64,000 nt of DNA from Burkholderiaceae bacterium 16 (GTDB taxonomy: Bacteria; Pseudomonadota; Gammaproteobacteria; Burkholderiales; Burkholderiaceae), in the NCBI GenBank assembly GCA_000955785.1, contig JYOD01000021.1, positions 1 through 64,000 on the forward strand. Direction: 5' to 3'. The translations under genes were made by a program, and so were the position numbers. A model generated the notes under the pieces. That model saw nothing but the letters and a program-made list of their open reading frames with translations, did not search any database and was not told the DNA's origin. Of the stretch, positions 24,505-34,478 are shown in pieces. Positions within the stretch are counted from its first letter, which is position 1, and the number at the start of each line of letters is the position of its first letter.

Positions 24505-25815
24505 ATGCGCAAGAATCCCGTTGTCGTTGTTTCTGTCATGGTCACCGTATCGGCGACCGCTTGGTGGGTCGCAAACTGCGCCATCGCAGCGCCGGCAAAT
24601 GCATCGTCTCCACCTGGAACTTCTGCGCAGAACGACCGAGTGGCGACGGTGCCCGGCATGCCGGCCGTGCCTGACCGGAACAATCTTTACAGCGAGGCGG
24701 GCGCCGACCGCATCAGTCCGGTGGTTGCCGGCGCCCTGGAGCGCGTGTACGTGCCAAACCACACATCCAATACCGTGTCCGTGATCGATCCGGCCACGCT
24801 GAAGGTCATCGATACCTTCAAGGTGGGTATCAACCCGCAGCATGTGGTGCCCTCGTGGGACTTGCACACGCTGTGGGTAGCCAACAACGCCGAAGGCCGC
24901 CCCGATGGCAGTCTGACGCCGATCGATCCCAACACAGGCAAACCGCGACAATCGATTCGCGTGGACGACCCCTACAACATGTATTGGTCTCCGGATGGTC
25001 AATCGGCCATCGTGGTTGCCGAAGCATACAAGCGCCTAGACTTCCGTGACCCACGCAGCATGAAGCTGCAATATTCGATTGCTACGCCGCAATGCGGCGG
25101 AATCAATCACGCCGATTTCTCCATCGACGGCAAGTTCGCGCTGTTTACCTGCGAATTTGACGGGGCAGTCACCAAGATCGACCTAGTGAATCACCGCGTC
25201 GAGGCCACCCTCAAGCTGAGCAAATACTTCGACCGGCCGGATGTCCTCGCGCTGATCGCCTCGCCTAGCAAGAAGCCCGCCAAGATCCCTGACCCGAAAG
25301 AGTCTGGTGGCGAAATCTGCACCACCACGGGCATGCCGCAAGACGTGCGGGTATCGCCAGACGGTAAGGTGTTCTTCGTGGCGGACATGATGGCCGACGG
25401 CGTCCATGTGGTCGATGGTGAGTCGTTCAAGCAGATCGGCTTCATCGCCACTGGCATCGGCGCGCATGGCCTGTATCCCAGCCGCGATGGCAGAAGCCTT
25501 TATGTGGCCAACCGTGGCACCAACAAGATCCATGGCACGCCGGGCGGCAAAGGCAGTGTCTCGGTCATTGATTTTGCGACTCGTACCGTCACTAAGACCT
25601 GGCGCATTCCGGGGGGCGGCAGCCCTGATATGGGTAACGTCAGTGCCGATGGCCAGCACTTGTGGTTGTCCGGTCGGTTCGACGATGTGGTGTACCGCAT
25701 TGACACCGCAACGGGCAGTGTCGACAAGATCAAGGTGGGTCGTGAACCGCATGGGCTGACGGTGTGGCCACAACCGGGCCGATACTCGTTGGGGCATACA
25801 GGGAACTTGCGCTAA
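24505..25815 (+). CDS. Exported YncE/cytochrome d1-like beta-propeller protein
   Basis: A protein of 436 residues. The N-terminal hydrophobic segment (about 5-30, VVVVSVMVTVSATAWWVANC) is a signal peptide or anchor. The remainder has YVTN-type blades: VYVPNHTSNTVSVIDPATLK, PQHVVPSWDLHTLWVANN, PYNMYWSPDGQSAIVVAE, PQDVRVSPDGKVFFVADM, GLYPSRDGRSLYVANRG and PHGLTVWPQPG. No heme-binding CxxCH is present. It is probably periplasmic and may bind a ligand or partner. It follows the exported creatininase-family gene, and co-transcription is likely. Confidence 0.88.
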   Translation: MRKNPVVVVSVMVTVSATAWWVANCAIAAPANASSPPGTSAQNDRVATVPGMPAVPDRNNLYSEAGADRISPVVAGALERVYVPNHTSNTVSVIDPATLKVIDTFKVGINPQHVVPSWDLHTLWVANNAEGRPDGSLTPIDPNTGKPRQSIRVDDPYNMYWSPDGQSAIVVAEAYKRLDFRDPRSMKLQYSIATPQCGGINHADFSIDGKFALFTCEFDGAVTKIDLVNHRVEATLKLSKYFDRPDVLALIASPSKKPAKIPDPKESGGEICTTTGMPQDVRVSPDGKVFFVADMMADGVHVVDGESFKQIGFIATGIGAHGLYPSRDGRSLYVANRGTNKIHGTPGGKGSVSVIDFATRTVTKTWRIPGGGSPDMGNVSADGQHLWLSGRFDDVVYRIDTATGSVDKIKVGREPHGLTVWPQPGRYSLGHTGNLR

Positions 25816-25829
25816 CCGGTGAGCGTGTT

Positions 25830-26327
25830 ATGGCCAGGAGGGGATGCCGTCAGGCCCATACGCTTACGGATTTGCTCTTTCCGCTCGTTCATGCTTTTCC
25901 TATTGCAAGGGCTTCTTTCATGCGCACCGCCGCGACCACGCCTGACAGCAAGGTCAGCACCGACACCAGCGAGATAGCCGTCGGCACGCCGAAAATATCA
26001 GCGGTGATCCCGGCTAAGAGGGCTCTCATCGCCGAGGTGCCGGCGCGGGCAAAAGTGGCCCTGGCGAAAAATGGCACACCGCTTGAGCTTGACTTCAAGC
26101 AGGACGGGACTTTCGGCCTGACCAACATGCAGACGCCAGGCTATTCCGATCGCCGCTGGCGCATTACGCCGGAGCGCAACGAAGTCTGTTTCGACATGGG
26201 CAATCCCAAATTCATTGGGATGCAACATTGCTACCAGCTCTTCAGGTACGGGGAGACCTATACTGAATTTCATCCGTGGACGTCACTCGCCTCCCGCGTA
26301 GCCTTGCGAGACGGAATTGGAGTTTAG
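25830..26327 (+). CDS. Hypothetical protein, possibly exported
   Basis: 165 residues from ATG 25830; an alternative ATG at 25920 has a better GCAAGGG ribosome site. Residues 12-30 of the longer form are moderately hydrophobic. The C-terminal half (PLELDFKQDGTFGLTN, RRWRITPERNEVCFDM, QHCYQLFRYGETYTEF) resembles small lipocalin-like exported domains with a Cys pair, but I cannot name the family. The stop overlaps the convergent SWIM gene by four bases. Confidence 0.5.
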   Translation: MARRGCRQAHTLTDLLFPLVHAFPIARASFMRTAATTPDSKVSTDTSEIAVGTPKISAVIPAKRALIAEVPARAKVALAKNGTPLELDFKQDGTFGLTNMQTPGYSDRRWRITPERNEVCFDMGNPKFIGMQHCYQLFRYGETYTEFHPWTSLASRVALRDGIGV

Positions 26328-27328
26328 CGGGACGTACCTTTTACGGGTCGAGTACTGGCGCGCTTCCTTGTTGCAGCCGCTTTCGGGGTTGCAGGCGAGT
26401 TCGCCACGTTTGCTTTACCGGCAACAATGTTGCCAGATGTTGATTTACGTGGCCCAGCAGATGGCTTGACTGGTAACTTCTTTGTTACCGATTTATTGTC
26501 CTCCGCAGCTTTTGCGTTCGCAGCGACAGCCGACCTGGTCGCCTTCTTCGCTGTCGCCTTGCCTGCCGGTGGCTTGTTACGTCCGGCAGCAGACTTCGGC
26601 GGTGGGTAAACGTCGGCCATCTCGATGCCAAAAACATCGGCCACCAGCGCGTCGTCGAGCACCTTGCTGGTAGTGGGTCGCTTTGTGGCTTTGGGCAGGC
26701 CAGCGCCGGCCTGCCTGACAAGATCATTGACATCGACGCGGCGCAAGGCGAAGAGCAATTCCGGCTGTTGGTCGAGCCGCGTGCCGACACCGTAGAGTAC
26801 GGCAGCAACGTGCTTGCACATTGACGCCCAGTCCGGGCAACTGCAATTGAACCTGATCTCTTTCGGCACCGGGAAAAGACCGGTGCCAGGTTTGCAGATG
26901 CGCTCCATTACGGATGTCGAGAGCTTGCCCTGCAAGAGCTCCACGATCGAATCGATAGACCCCGCGCAATCGGCGCCGATCGCCCGCCATTGCTTTTCGG
27001 GACACGCCGTCACGGTCACAGCGACCGTGTAGAGGCTCGAACCCATTACCTGCGCACGGACTTCGCCTGCCGTAATCTGCAGGTCGATCACGGAACCGTT
27101 GCGCACATAGGTACGGCCGCGCGGCAGCCGGTTGGCATAGTCACTGTAGCCTTCCAGATTGTCGCACCAGGCCTTGCCCCAGAAGGTCTTGGCGATGGCG
27201 CCGCGATACGACGCGATTGGCGACAGGACCGCACCAGCCTTCTTCGCCTTCGCGGCGGCCAGTTCAGCCTTTTTTCTTCGCTCGGCGACCGAGACATAGG
27301 GCTTCCATCCCCCATAACCGTAACCCAT
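26324..27328 (-). CDS. SWIM zinc-finger protein
   Basis: A protein of 334 residues. A SWIM zinc finger of the form CxCx6CxH sits at Cys162, Cys164, Cys171 and His173 (NCSCPDWASMCKHVAAVLYG). The N-terminal part (FWGKAWCDNLEGYSDYANRL, RGRTYVRNGSVIDLQI) is the domain typical of bacterial SWIM proteins partnered with SNF2 helicases. The C-terminal 120 residues are Lys/Ala/Pro-rich and disordered, probably nucleic-acid binding. It is 18 bases downstream of the SNF2 gene on the same strand, a conserved pair of unknown role, thought to act on DNA or transcription complexes. Confidence 0.92.
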   Translation of the reverse strand: MGYGYGGWKPYVSVAERRKKAELAAAKAKKAGAVLSPIASYRGAIAKTFWGKAWCDNLEGYSDYANRLPRGRTYVRNGSVIDLQITAGEVRAQVMGSSLYTVAVTVTACPEKQWRAIGADCAGSIDSIVELLQGKLSTSVMERICKPGTGLFPVPKEIRFNCSCPDWASMCKHVAAVLYGVGTRLDQQPELLFALRRVDVNDLVRQAGAGLPKATKRPTTSKVLDDALVADVFGIEMADVYPPPKSAAGRNKPPAGKATAKKATRSAVAANAKAAEDNKSVTKKLPVKPSAGPRKSTSGNIVAGKANVANSPATPKAAATRKRASTRPVKGTSR

Positions 27329-27346
27329 TGCGATTCCTGTTGACGA

Positions 27347-30070
27347 TCAGTTTTCCTGCGCGGCATAAACGTCGAGCTTCACGAGATCGAGCAATTCACG
27401 ATCGCTCATCTCGGTGAGCAGGAGTTCCGCGCCGCCCTCCAGCACATCCTTCACCAATTGCTGCTTGGCTTCGATCAATTGGTCGATACGGTCTTCGATC
27501 GTGCCACGGCAGATAAACTTATGCACCAGGACGTTCCTCTGCTGGCCGATACGGAATGCACGATCGGTCGCCTGGTTTTCCACGGCCGGGTTCCACCAGC
27601 GGTCGTAGTGGATCACATGTGACGCGGCGGTGAGATTCAGACCCGCCCCACCGGCCTTGAGCGAGAGCACGAAGAAGGGTGTCAGCTCATCCTCCTGGAA
27701 TCGCTTGACCAATTCGCGGCGCTTGGCTACCGGGGTGCCGCCATGGAGTACCAGACCTTCGCGGCCGAAGATCGAACCCAGGAATGCCGCCAGCGGTTCA
27801 GTGGTCTCGCGGAACTGGGTGAATACCAGTACCTTTTCCTGCTTGGCGGCAATGACCTCGGCCAGTTGGCGCAGGCGGGCGAACTTGCCGCTGTCTTCCG
27901 CTTTCCAGGCCGCGTCGCCCAACCACTGCGATGGATGGTTGCATATCTGTTTGAAGCGCATCAGGAAGCTCAGCACGACACCCTTGCGACCGATGCCTTC
28001 GGCGTCTTCAAGCGCGGCGGCCAGATCCTTCACCGCACGCTGATAAAGTGCCGCCTGGCTCGGGCTCAGGTGGCACCAGGCCTTGAGCTCGGTCTTGTCC
28101 GGAAGGTCGTCGATTACCCGCTTGTCGGTCTTCAGGCGGCGCAGGATGTAGGGCCGTACGAGCGTTCGCAGCGGACCGAAGTGCTCGGCCTTCGCCAGCC
28201 GCCTGGCAAAGTCGGCAAAGACTTTGTCTGAGCCCAGTAAACCGGGGTGGGTGAAATCGAAAATGGACCACAGATCGGACAGGCGGTTTTCCACGGGGGT
28301 TCCGGTCAGCGCGATGCGCGATTGTGCCTGGAGCTGCTTGACCTGTCGCGTTTGCTTGGCGCCCGGATTCTTGATCGCCTGCGCTTCGTCGATAACGGCA
28401 ACGCGCCATTGGATGGCCCCCAGTACCGGCTGGCGAAGAAGCGAGCCAAAACTGGTGATGACGAGATCGATGTCCGCAAGCCGCGCGGGGTCCAGCGCAC
28501 GCAAATCGGCCGCTGGCATGACCGACGGATGAGCGATCAGTAGGCGCAAGCCGGGGGCAAAGCGCTCAGCCTCTGCCGCCCAGTTGGCCAGCAGCGATGC
28601 GGGGGCGACCAGCAGACTGGGCCGGACCTCGGCGCTTTCGCGCTTCAGCACGAGCAGCAGCGAGAGTATCTGCATGGTCTTGCCCAGACCCATATCATCT
28701 GCCAGGCAAGCGCCCAGTCCGAGCCGGGTGAGCAGGTACAACCAGCGCACGCCGACCTGTTGGTAGGGCCGCAGGTTGGCCTTGAGCTCCGGCCCCGGGC
28801 TGATCTGCGCCAACCCCTCCGGCTGACGCAACTCCTGCAGGATGTCGGCCAGCCAGGGCCCTGCAACAAGCTGCGACCAGTCGCGGTCAGCGGGGTCGGC
28901 GCTCTCGTCGAGCGAAACACCCGCCAGAAGGCGTAGGGCCTCATTAAAGGGCAGACCAGTTTGCGCCGCCTTTTCCATGGCCTCGAATCGCTTCATGAGG
29001 CGACTGAGCTTCTTCTTGTCTACCTCGATCCAGCGACCACGGATGAGTTGCAAGCCGTCGGCGCCTTTGAGCAGATCCCTGACCTCGGAGGCGCTGAGAC
29101 GCTCGCCGTCAAGGGAGACCTCCATGCTGAAATCGAGCAACGCGTCCTTGCCCAGAAGCGAAGGCGGTCGTGCTCCGACGCTGGCTTTCACAACGGGACG
29201 AGCAGGGCGGCCAGCCTGCCAGACGCCTGGCGTGCGTACGACAATCCCGGCGGATTCGAGTTTGGAGAGGTCCGAGAGAAGGCGATGGGCGTCGAGCGGC
29301 GTCCAGCGCATCGGATGGTATATCTCGCCGGTATCCACCATGTCGCGAAGCCAATCGCAGTGTTCCGCAGCGCGCTGCACCGGCAGCAGTAACGACAGGA
29401 GCTGCGCCTTGCTCCTGGCTCCCGAAAATTCCGCCAGGGCTTGCGACAGTGGTTGGTGTTGCGCTTTGCCATGGGCCGACAGGCGCGAGGTGTAAGTCGC
29501 AAGGAAGGCGAACGGTGACTCCGGGTCCTTGCGGTTCTCAGCGAGGTTGAAATGCACACGGCCGACGAGATTCCAGGCCGGGTGGCGCGACTTGAGGAAG
29601 TCCTGAAGCGAGACGTTTGCGGTCGCCAGTTCCTGGTGCAAGGCAGTATCGATCTCACCCCATAACGTGGCCAGCACATCTGGCGTTAGATACTCGCCGC
29701 CCGTCATCGGCGGCGCATCGGCAATCATGGCATCAAAATCCTGGGCAGCAGGCGTTGCGACCACGATCTCGCCGCCTTCGGGCGTAGCGCACAAGGCGGT
29801 GACATAGCGCGCGGCAAAATCACGCCACCAGGCCCATGCGGGGGGCAAAATTCGGCCGATTTCCGCCGTTCCCAAATGCAGCAGCCCGTGCCCCGCGCCA
29901 AGCGCAAACGAACTCCCAAGCCGCAGTCGCGTTTCATCTGCCAATATTGGCGCGGCTTCCTCCGGCACCGCAAGCAGGTGTCCGCCGGGCGTCAGGTGTG
30001 GCGCGAGAATGTCGGGAGCAGTCAAAAGCGCCCGTCCCACTCGCACTGTTGCAGCGAGCGCTGAAGCCAC
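27347..30070 (-). CDS. SNF2-family DNA/RNA helicase-like ATPase
   Basis: A protein of 907 residues. The N-terminal half (about 1-430) is a helicase-associated region without a clear catalytic motif. The RecA-like core follows: motif I DDMGLGKTMQILSLL (about 460), motif II DEAQAIKNP (about 560), motif III ALTGTPVENRLSDLWSIFDF, and in the second lobe VFTQFRE, GGAGLNLTAASHVIHYDRWW and QATDRAFRIGQ (motifs V and VI). This is the bacterial RapA/HepA-type SNF2 architecture, an ATP-driven translocase. It is the first gene of a two-gene unit with the SWIM protein. No nuclease or methylase is adjacent, so a defence role is not supported. Confidence 0.95.
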   Translation of the reverse strand: MASALAATVRVGRALLTAPDILAPHLTPGGHLLAVPEEAAPILADETRLRLGSSFALGAGHGLLHLGTAEIGRILPPAWAWWRDFAARYVTALCATPEGGEIVVATPAAQDFDAMIADAPPMTGGEYLTPDVLATLWGEIDTALHQELATANVSLQDFLKSRHPAWNLVGRVHFNLAENRKDPESPFAFLATYTSRLSAHGKAQHQPLSQALAEFSGARSKAQLLSLLLPVQRAAEHCDWLRDMVDTGEIYHPMRWTPLDAHRLLSDLSKLESAGIVVRTPGVWQAGRPARPVVKASVGARPPSLLGKDALLDFSMEVSLDGERLSASEVRDLLKGADGLQLIRGRWIEVDKKKLSRLMKRFEAMEKAAQTGLPFNEALRLLAGVSLDESADPADRDWSQLVAGPWLADILQELRQPEGLAQISPGPELKANLRPYQQVGVRWLYLLTRLGLGACLADDMGLGKTMQILSLLLVLKRESAEVRPSLLVAPASLLANWAAEAERFAPGLRLLIAHPSVMPAADLRALDPARLADIDLVITSFGSLLRQPVLGAIQWRVAVIDEAQAIKNPGAKQTRQVKQLQAQSRIALTGTPVENRLSDLWSIFDFTHPGLLGSDKVFADFARRLAKAEHFGPLRTLVRPYILRRLKTDKRVIDDLPDKTELKAWCHLSPSQAALYQRAVKDLAAALEDAEGIGRKGVVLSFLMRFKQICNHPSQWLGDAAWKAEDSGKFARLRQLAEVIAAKQEKVLVFTQFRETTEPLAAFLGSIFGREGLVLHGGTPVAKRRELVKRFQEDELTPFFVLSLKAGGAGLNLTAASHVIHYDRWWNPAVENQATDRAFRIGQQRNVLVHKFICRGTIEDRIDQLIEAKQQLVKDVLEGGAELLLTEMSDRELLDLVKLDVYAAQEN

Positions 30071-30589
30071 ATGTTTTCAAGGGAAGCGGCTGCGGAAGCA
30101 ACCAGCAGGCCCTCCGGCCTAATTCCAACTGGGCGAGTCTCCGATTGCGTCTGGTCCGAGCGAATTAACGGGTCGACCAACCGTCCGGGGTATGCCTTTC
30201 CGCTGCGCTGCACATGCCTCGTGAACTGTCTATTCATCTGCTGTAGGACAAACTGATTGTTACGCATTAACCGACGGAAGTTCACTCCCGGCTCTGCTGC
30301 CGGGGGACCACTTTCAACCTTCGAGGCGCCCCCGCGCGAATTTCCGAAACTTGCCAAAAGAAACACGACTTTCCATGAAAGGGTGCCAAAACCTCAGTCA
30401 CGCGAGATTGGATGCCGATGGCGGCTCCCGCCCGCGCGGTGGAAATCAACTGGCGCGCTTGTTACAAACGAGTAAATGGCGGAGTGTCCCGAATGGCCGG
30501 TATGGGACATAACTAGAGGACGCCGAGCAACTGCTTAAAACGAAGGGAGCCGCGCTAGGGCTCCCTTCACCTTGCACGTCGACAATGGC
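30071..30589. other. Intergenic region between SNF2 and HU-like genes
   Basis: 519 bases. The last part holds the terminator of the HU-like gene (30536-30568). The rest should include the SNF2-SWIM promoter near 30070-30250, but I see no clear -35/-10 pair and no supported gene. Confidence 0.5.
30536..30568 (-). terminator. Intrinsic terminator of the HU-like gene
   Basis: On the minus strand GAAGGGAGCC pairs perfectly with GGCTCCCTTC (10 bp, loop of about 7 bases) and is followed by CGTTTTAA. It starts 22 bases after the HU stop. This is a standard Rho-independent terminator. Confidence 0.85.
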
Positions 30590-31045
30590 TTAGGCAGCGG
30601 CGTCCTTGAGCTTCTTCATCGGACGGACCTTCACCTTGACGGTCGCCGGCTTTGCAGCAAACCACTGATCCTCTCCGGTGAACGGGTTCTTGCCGAAGCG
30701 CTTCTTGGTCGCCGGCACTTGGGTGGCGACCACCTTGAACAGGCCGGGCAGGGTGAATTCGCCCGCGCCTTTCTTGTGCACTGCGCTCAACACCGTGTTT
30801 TCCAGATGGGCCAACACGGCCTTGACGGTCTTGGCATCCAGTTCGGTTTGCGCGACAAGGTGAGCGAGCAGGCTGGACTTGTTGAACTTGTCACTCAGCG
30901 GCTTGGCGACCGGTGCAGCTGCGGCGGCCTTTTTCGCTGGCGCCGCCTTCGTGGCCGCAGCCTTCACCGGGGCTTTGGTTGCCGGTGCCTTCTTGGCTGC
31001 AGGCTTGGCAGGGGTCTTCGCGACAACTTTAGCTTTAGTTACCAT
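30590..31045 (-). CDS. HU-family DNA-binding protein with Lys/Ala/Pro-rich N-terminal tail
   Basis: A protein of 151 residues. Residues 1-50 are a histone-H1-like tail (AKTPAKPAAKKAPATKAPVK, AAPAKKAAAAAPVAK). Residues about 52-145 are an HU/IHF domain: NKSSLLAHLVAQTELDAKTV, GAGEFTLPGLFKVVATQVPA, KKRFGKNPFTGEDQWF. This arrangement is known in Burkholderiaceae as an abundant nucleoid protein. The tail should increase non-specific DNA binding. The gene is monocistronic, with a strong terminator. Confidence 0.93.
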   Translation of the reverse strand: MVTKAKVVAKTPAKPAAKKAPATKAPVKAAATKAAPAKKAAAAAPVAKPLSDKFNKSSLLAHLVAQTELDAKTVKAVLAHLENTVLSAVHKKGAGEFTLPGLFKVVATQVPATKKRFGKNPFTGEDQWFAAKPATVKVKVRPMKKLKDAAA

Positions 31046-31486
31046 GGGATTGAAGCCTCAATTTCTAGTGGTTTGGGCGCTGACCTGCCAGAGGCATGAG
31101 CGCTCGCTGGAGCATAGCAAAAACCGCGCTGCATGTGGGCTTGCCGTCGACCTGAGAGGACGCGCCGGGGCTCGCTCAAGTGCTTTCATTTTGACGGCGG
31201 CGGCAATCCGGCTGCAGGTTCGGAAACGGGCAAAGCCAAGCAGTTCGCTGATCGCATCTCTGGGCTGGCCCGCGAGCGGTTGGCGCCGGCAGAAGGTATT
31301 GCGGAGAATTCGCGGACTCATGTCATCAACCTCAAAAGGCGATCGCCCCCATTGCCGCGCGTACGATCCTGACGAGGCTGATCTCGGTGATCGCGGTGCC
31401 GGAAGCCTTGCGGGAGAACGCCAGGTCACCGGCTATCGGCATGGTGGCTCGGCGGGCCTACCAGGGCAAGAGAATCGGGACGGAGA
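31046..31486. other. Intergenic region, no supported gene
   Basis: 441 bases between the HU-like gene and the Tn3 transposase remnant. The first part should carry the HU promoter on the minus strand. No terminal repeat of the Tn3 element is recognisable here. Confidence 0.4.
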
Positions 31487-33515
31487 ATGATGCGACGTGG
31501 CCAGTGCGGGTATCCTCGCCCCATGCGCCGGAACCCGGAGATAGGGCGGTGTAGCCGCGGGCTGCTGGTCAACTACCTGTGCGGCGCGCTCTCTGCCACC
31601 GTGCCGCCCGTGCCAAGGAAGAATGCTGGCCTGCCAGACGCTGGGTTTCGTTGGATAACGGTACATCAACGTCGAGCCCTTGTGCGGGCGCTGCGTGACG
31701 AAGTGCTGCATTGCGCCGATCGGGACCGACTGCTGTCATATGCGCACCAGTGGCTGTATCAGCATCGACTGATCATCGTGCATGAGCGCGCCATCCGAAG
31801 CCTTGTCGCAGCGGCATTGACCGAGCTTGAGGCCGGTGCCTGCGCCTCGATCCAACCGGCGGTACCTCCCGCGACATGGCGACGATGGCTAGCCGCAATG
31901 GAACAAGCGCGACCGGATGGTCAGCACGCCGAGAACTGGTTGTGGGCGGTCCCGGCGAAGCACTCGACGCGACAGTTCGCCGAAGTGCTCGAACGCATCG
32001 AGTGGCTAGTCGAGATTGGCGTCGACCGCCATCTTTTTGGTCTCAACGATGTTTTGGTGCGCCGTTTTGCACGTCGCTTGGCGGCGCGGCCCCCATCGCT
32101 CAGTGCACGAATCAAGGAGCCGGCACGCACCGTCGAGATGGGCTGCTTCCTGCGATATTGCCTGCTCACTGCCACTGACCAACTGATCCTCATGTTTCAG
32201 CGCCGGGTGGCAGATCTATGGCGGCAGAGCTCGGAGGGTGTGAAGGCTCCAATTGACTGGGCCGCACAGTACCGGCAACTGCTCGACGAGGTGGCCAGCT
32301 TGAGTAGCGATGGGAGTATTCCAGATGCCGAGCTGCGCTCGCATCTGGCCCAGTTGGTGGCCGCCAAGCGCACTCAGCGCACACCGAGCCGGTCGTCTGC
32401 GATCAGGTAGCGGCTGATCGACGCCATCAGGCCCGTACGTGCGTTACTGGAGGCCGTCGTCAAGCTGCCCTGGCAAGCCACCGGCGAACACCCGGTAATT
32501 GACGCTCTGGGCAAGCTGCGCCACCTGTATGCGAAGGCCGTTCGAAGCTTACCCGATGATGTGACCGTCCCTCGCCTAGGGCCAGCCTGGCTCGATGCGA
32601 TCAGCGGTGCCGATCGCGAGCGCGCCTTCCGGGCACTTGAAGTCGCCACCCTGTTTGCCTTGCGCCGCGCCGTTCGCAACGGCTCAGTCTAGATCGAGCA
32701 TTCATTGAGCTTCCGAGGTCGCGAGCGCTTGTCCCTGCCAGCCGAGCGTTGGCAGGCTGAAGCTCGGCGCCACTATACGCGGCTGTCGCTGCCAGCCCAA
32801 GCTGCCGACTTTCTCGGCCCGTTGCTTGAGCGCGTGCGCACAGGCATTGCCGCAGTGGCGGCAGCGACGCGCGCCGGCACGCTACGCGTCGATGACGAGT
32901 TGCACCTGGCACCGCTAGCGGTACAGGAAGAGGATCCCGAGGTCTCAAGGCTGCGGATTCGCCTTGACCACCACATCGGCGATGTTCAGTTGCCGGAGGT
33001 CATCTTGGCAGTGGACGCCCAGGCGCGCTTCAGCTGGATCATGCTCGGCCGCGAGCCCCGGTCTGCGCAGGAACTGTTGATGGTCTACGCTGGCATCCTG
33101 GGGCATGGCACGAGTCTGACGGCGGCCGAGTGTGCCAGGATGATTCCACAATTGTCAGCCACGAGCATCCGCCACGCCATGCGCTGGGCGGGAGATGAGC
33201 GGCGGCTGGTTCAGGCCTGTCAGGCAGTTCTGGAGTTCATGCACCGCCATCCGATCGCGGCGAGTTGGGGCCGGTCGGACCTCGCCTCCTCGGACATGAT
33301 GAGCCTGGAGACAAGCCAGCGCGTCTGGCAGGCACGGCAAGACCCACGGCGCCACACCGCCTCGGTCGGTATCTACACTCACGTCCGCGATCGATGGGGG
33401 ATCTTCCACGCCCAGCCGATTGTGCTCAACGAAAGGCAGGCCGGCGCGGCGATCGAGGGCGTCGTGCGGCCGGAACGAATCGAGACCGCACAATTGGCAG
33501 TGGACACTCAACGTG
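31487..33515 (+). pseudogene. Degraded Tn3-family transposase gene
   Basis: The first frame (to 32410) encodes the N-terminal/central Tn3 TnpA: YAHQWLYQHRLIIVHERAIR, FAEVLERIEWLVEIGVDRHL and RTVEMGCFLRYCLLTATDQL. After a stop at 32410 the homology continues (RALLEAVVKLPWQATGEHPV), crosses a TAG at 32690, and goes on with SFRGRERLSLPAERW up to SSDMMSLETSQRVWQA, SVGIYTHVRDRWGIFHAQPI and VLNERQAGAAIEGVV. It ends abruptly near 33512, where IS21-type sequence on the other strand begins. The far N-terminus and the catalytic C-terminus are missing. Confidence 0.85.
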
Positions 33516-33519
33516 TTTC

Positions 33520-33730
33520 CGCTATTTGCCGGCGGTCGGGGTGGAGGAATTTGCGGCCCAGATCCGGTGGTCACCGTGGGGGTGTTTGCTTGGGCGGCGG
33601 CAAATCGTTCTTGATATCCTCGAATCGTCTTGCGATCGATCCCGGTAATGCGTGCGATCTCCCGCTGGCCTTTGCCTGCCGCGACCAGCGTAGCAATGGT
33701 GGTTTGTAGATGTGGCTTCAAGACGTTCAC
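33520..33730 (-). pseudogene. IS21-family istA 5' fragment
   Basis: MNVLKPHLQTTIATLVAAGK then GQREIARITGIDRKTIRGYQ is the HTH start of an IS21-type IstA transposase, continuing to QIPPPRPPA near 33520. It then runs into Tn3 DNA. The DDE core and istB are absent. The Tn3/IS21 junction indicates nested insertion followed by deletion. Confidence 0.8.
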
Positions 33731-33894
33731 TCCGGCAACCCCTCTGCTTCATGCGAGGGGAACAAGGTAACGTCCTGCCGGGCGCCTACATGACTTTCAG
33801 CGCCCCTTCAGGTGGGGGAGTTTGAGGTGACCACAGGCGGGGGAGTACCATCGGGGCGAGCGTCCGATCGACGCCTGGCGCGGGACCACTGCAC

Positions 33895-34275
33895 CTAGGG
33901 AAGCTTGGCTCGATGCGCCACACCAAAACGCACCGACAAATCTTCGAGACGCTTGTCCAGTGTCCATAGTTGCGCACCTGGTGTGATCAGAGCGGAAGCC
34001 AGCAATGAAATGTCCACTAGGCCACAACCTAGCCCATACAATTTTTCGTGTTCGATAAACGCCATTACCTCTGTAAGGCTCGCCTGCTTGGCAGGCTGCA
34101 ACAGTCCAATGTCCCCGAGTGTCCGAGTACGTGGTGCTGGAGGCGTCCCGCAAGCCAATTCAACCACGACCATAGGGTGGGTCAGTGCTTGATCCGATAG
34201 GATCAAATTGACCAATGCGTCATTGCGGTTCCTAAAATGATCTGCCCATACTGAGGTATCGACGAGTACGCTCAT
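33895..34275 (-). CDS. vapC: VapC-type PIN-domain toxin
   Basis: A protein of 126 residues with one PIN domain. The four acidic metal ligands of VapC ribonucleases are visible: Asp6 ([12 protein letters not shown]), Glu39 (MVVVELACG), Asp88 ([12 protein letters not shown]) and Asp107 ([11 protein letters not shown]). The toxin would cleave tRNA or other RNA when released from its antitoxin. Its start overlaps the stop of vapB by four bases (ATGA), the usual arrangement. The pair lies beside transposon debris and probably stabilises this accessory segment. Confidence 0.93.
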   Translation of the reverse strand: MSVLVDTSVWADHFRNRNDALVNLILSDQALTHPMVVVELACGTPPAPRTRTLGDIGLLQPAKQASLTEVMAFIEHEKLYGLGCGLVDISLLASALITPGAQLWTLDKRLEDLSVRFGVAHRAKLP

Positions 34276-34478
34276 TTAGCTTGAGGCTCCGTACGGCGAC
34301 GCGGCACATCTTGCATGTCTGGAGCGGTGCCACCGAGGGCCGCGAGGCGCTTGGCCGCTTGTACCCGGACGAAAGTCTTAATCGCTTCCCGAAAGAGGTC
34401 AGATTTGTCCATGCTGGGGTCGGCCACCTCTAGCGCCTGTTCATAGAGGGCGTCGTCGATTGTGACGGTAGTGCGCAT
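34272..34478 (-). CDS. vapB: VapB-type antitoxin
   Basis: A protein of 68 residues. [20 protein letters not shown] is a ribbon-helix-helix N-terminus of the VapB (type II TA) class, followed by [20 protein letters not shown] and an acidic/basic tail that should block the toxin ([14 protein letters not shown]). It is the first gene of the operon, with AAGGAGC 6 bases before ATG 34478. It is predicted to repress its own promoter just upstream. Confidence 0.92.
   Translation of the reverse strand: MRTTVTIDDALYEQALEVADPSMDKSDLFREAIKTFVRVQAAKRLAALGGTAPDMQDVPRRRTEPQAK

Noticed and set aside
26324..30070. SNF2/SWIM as an antiphage defence system
   Set aside because: There is no adjacent nuclease, methylase or integrase. 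The pair is widespread and not tied to defence islands by anything visible here.
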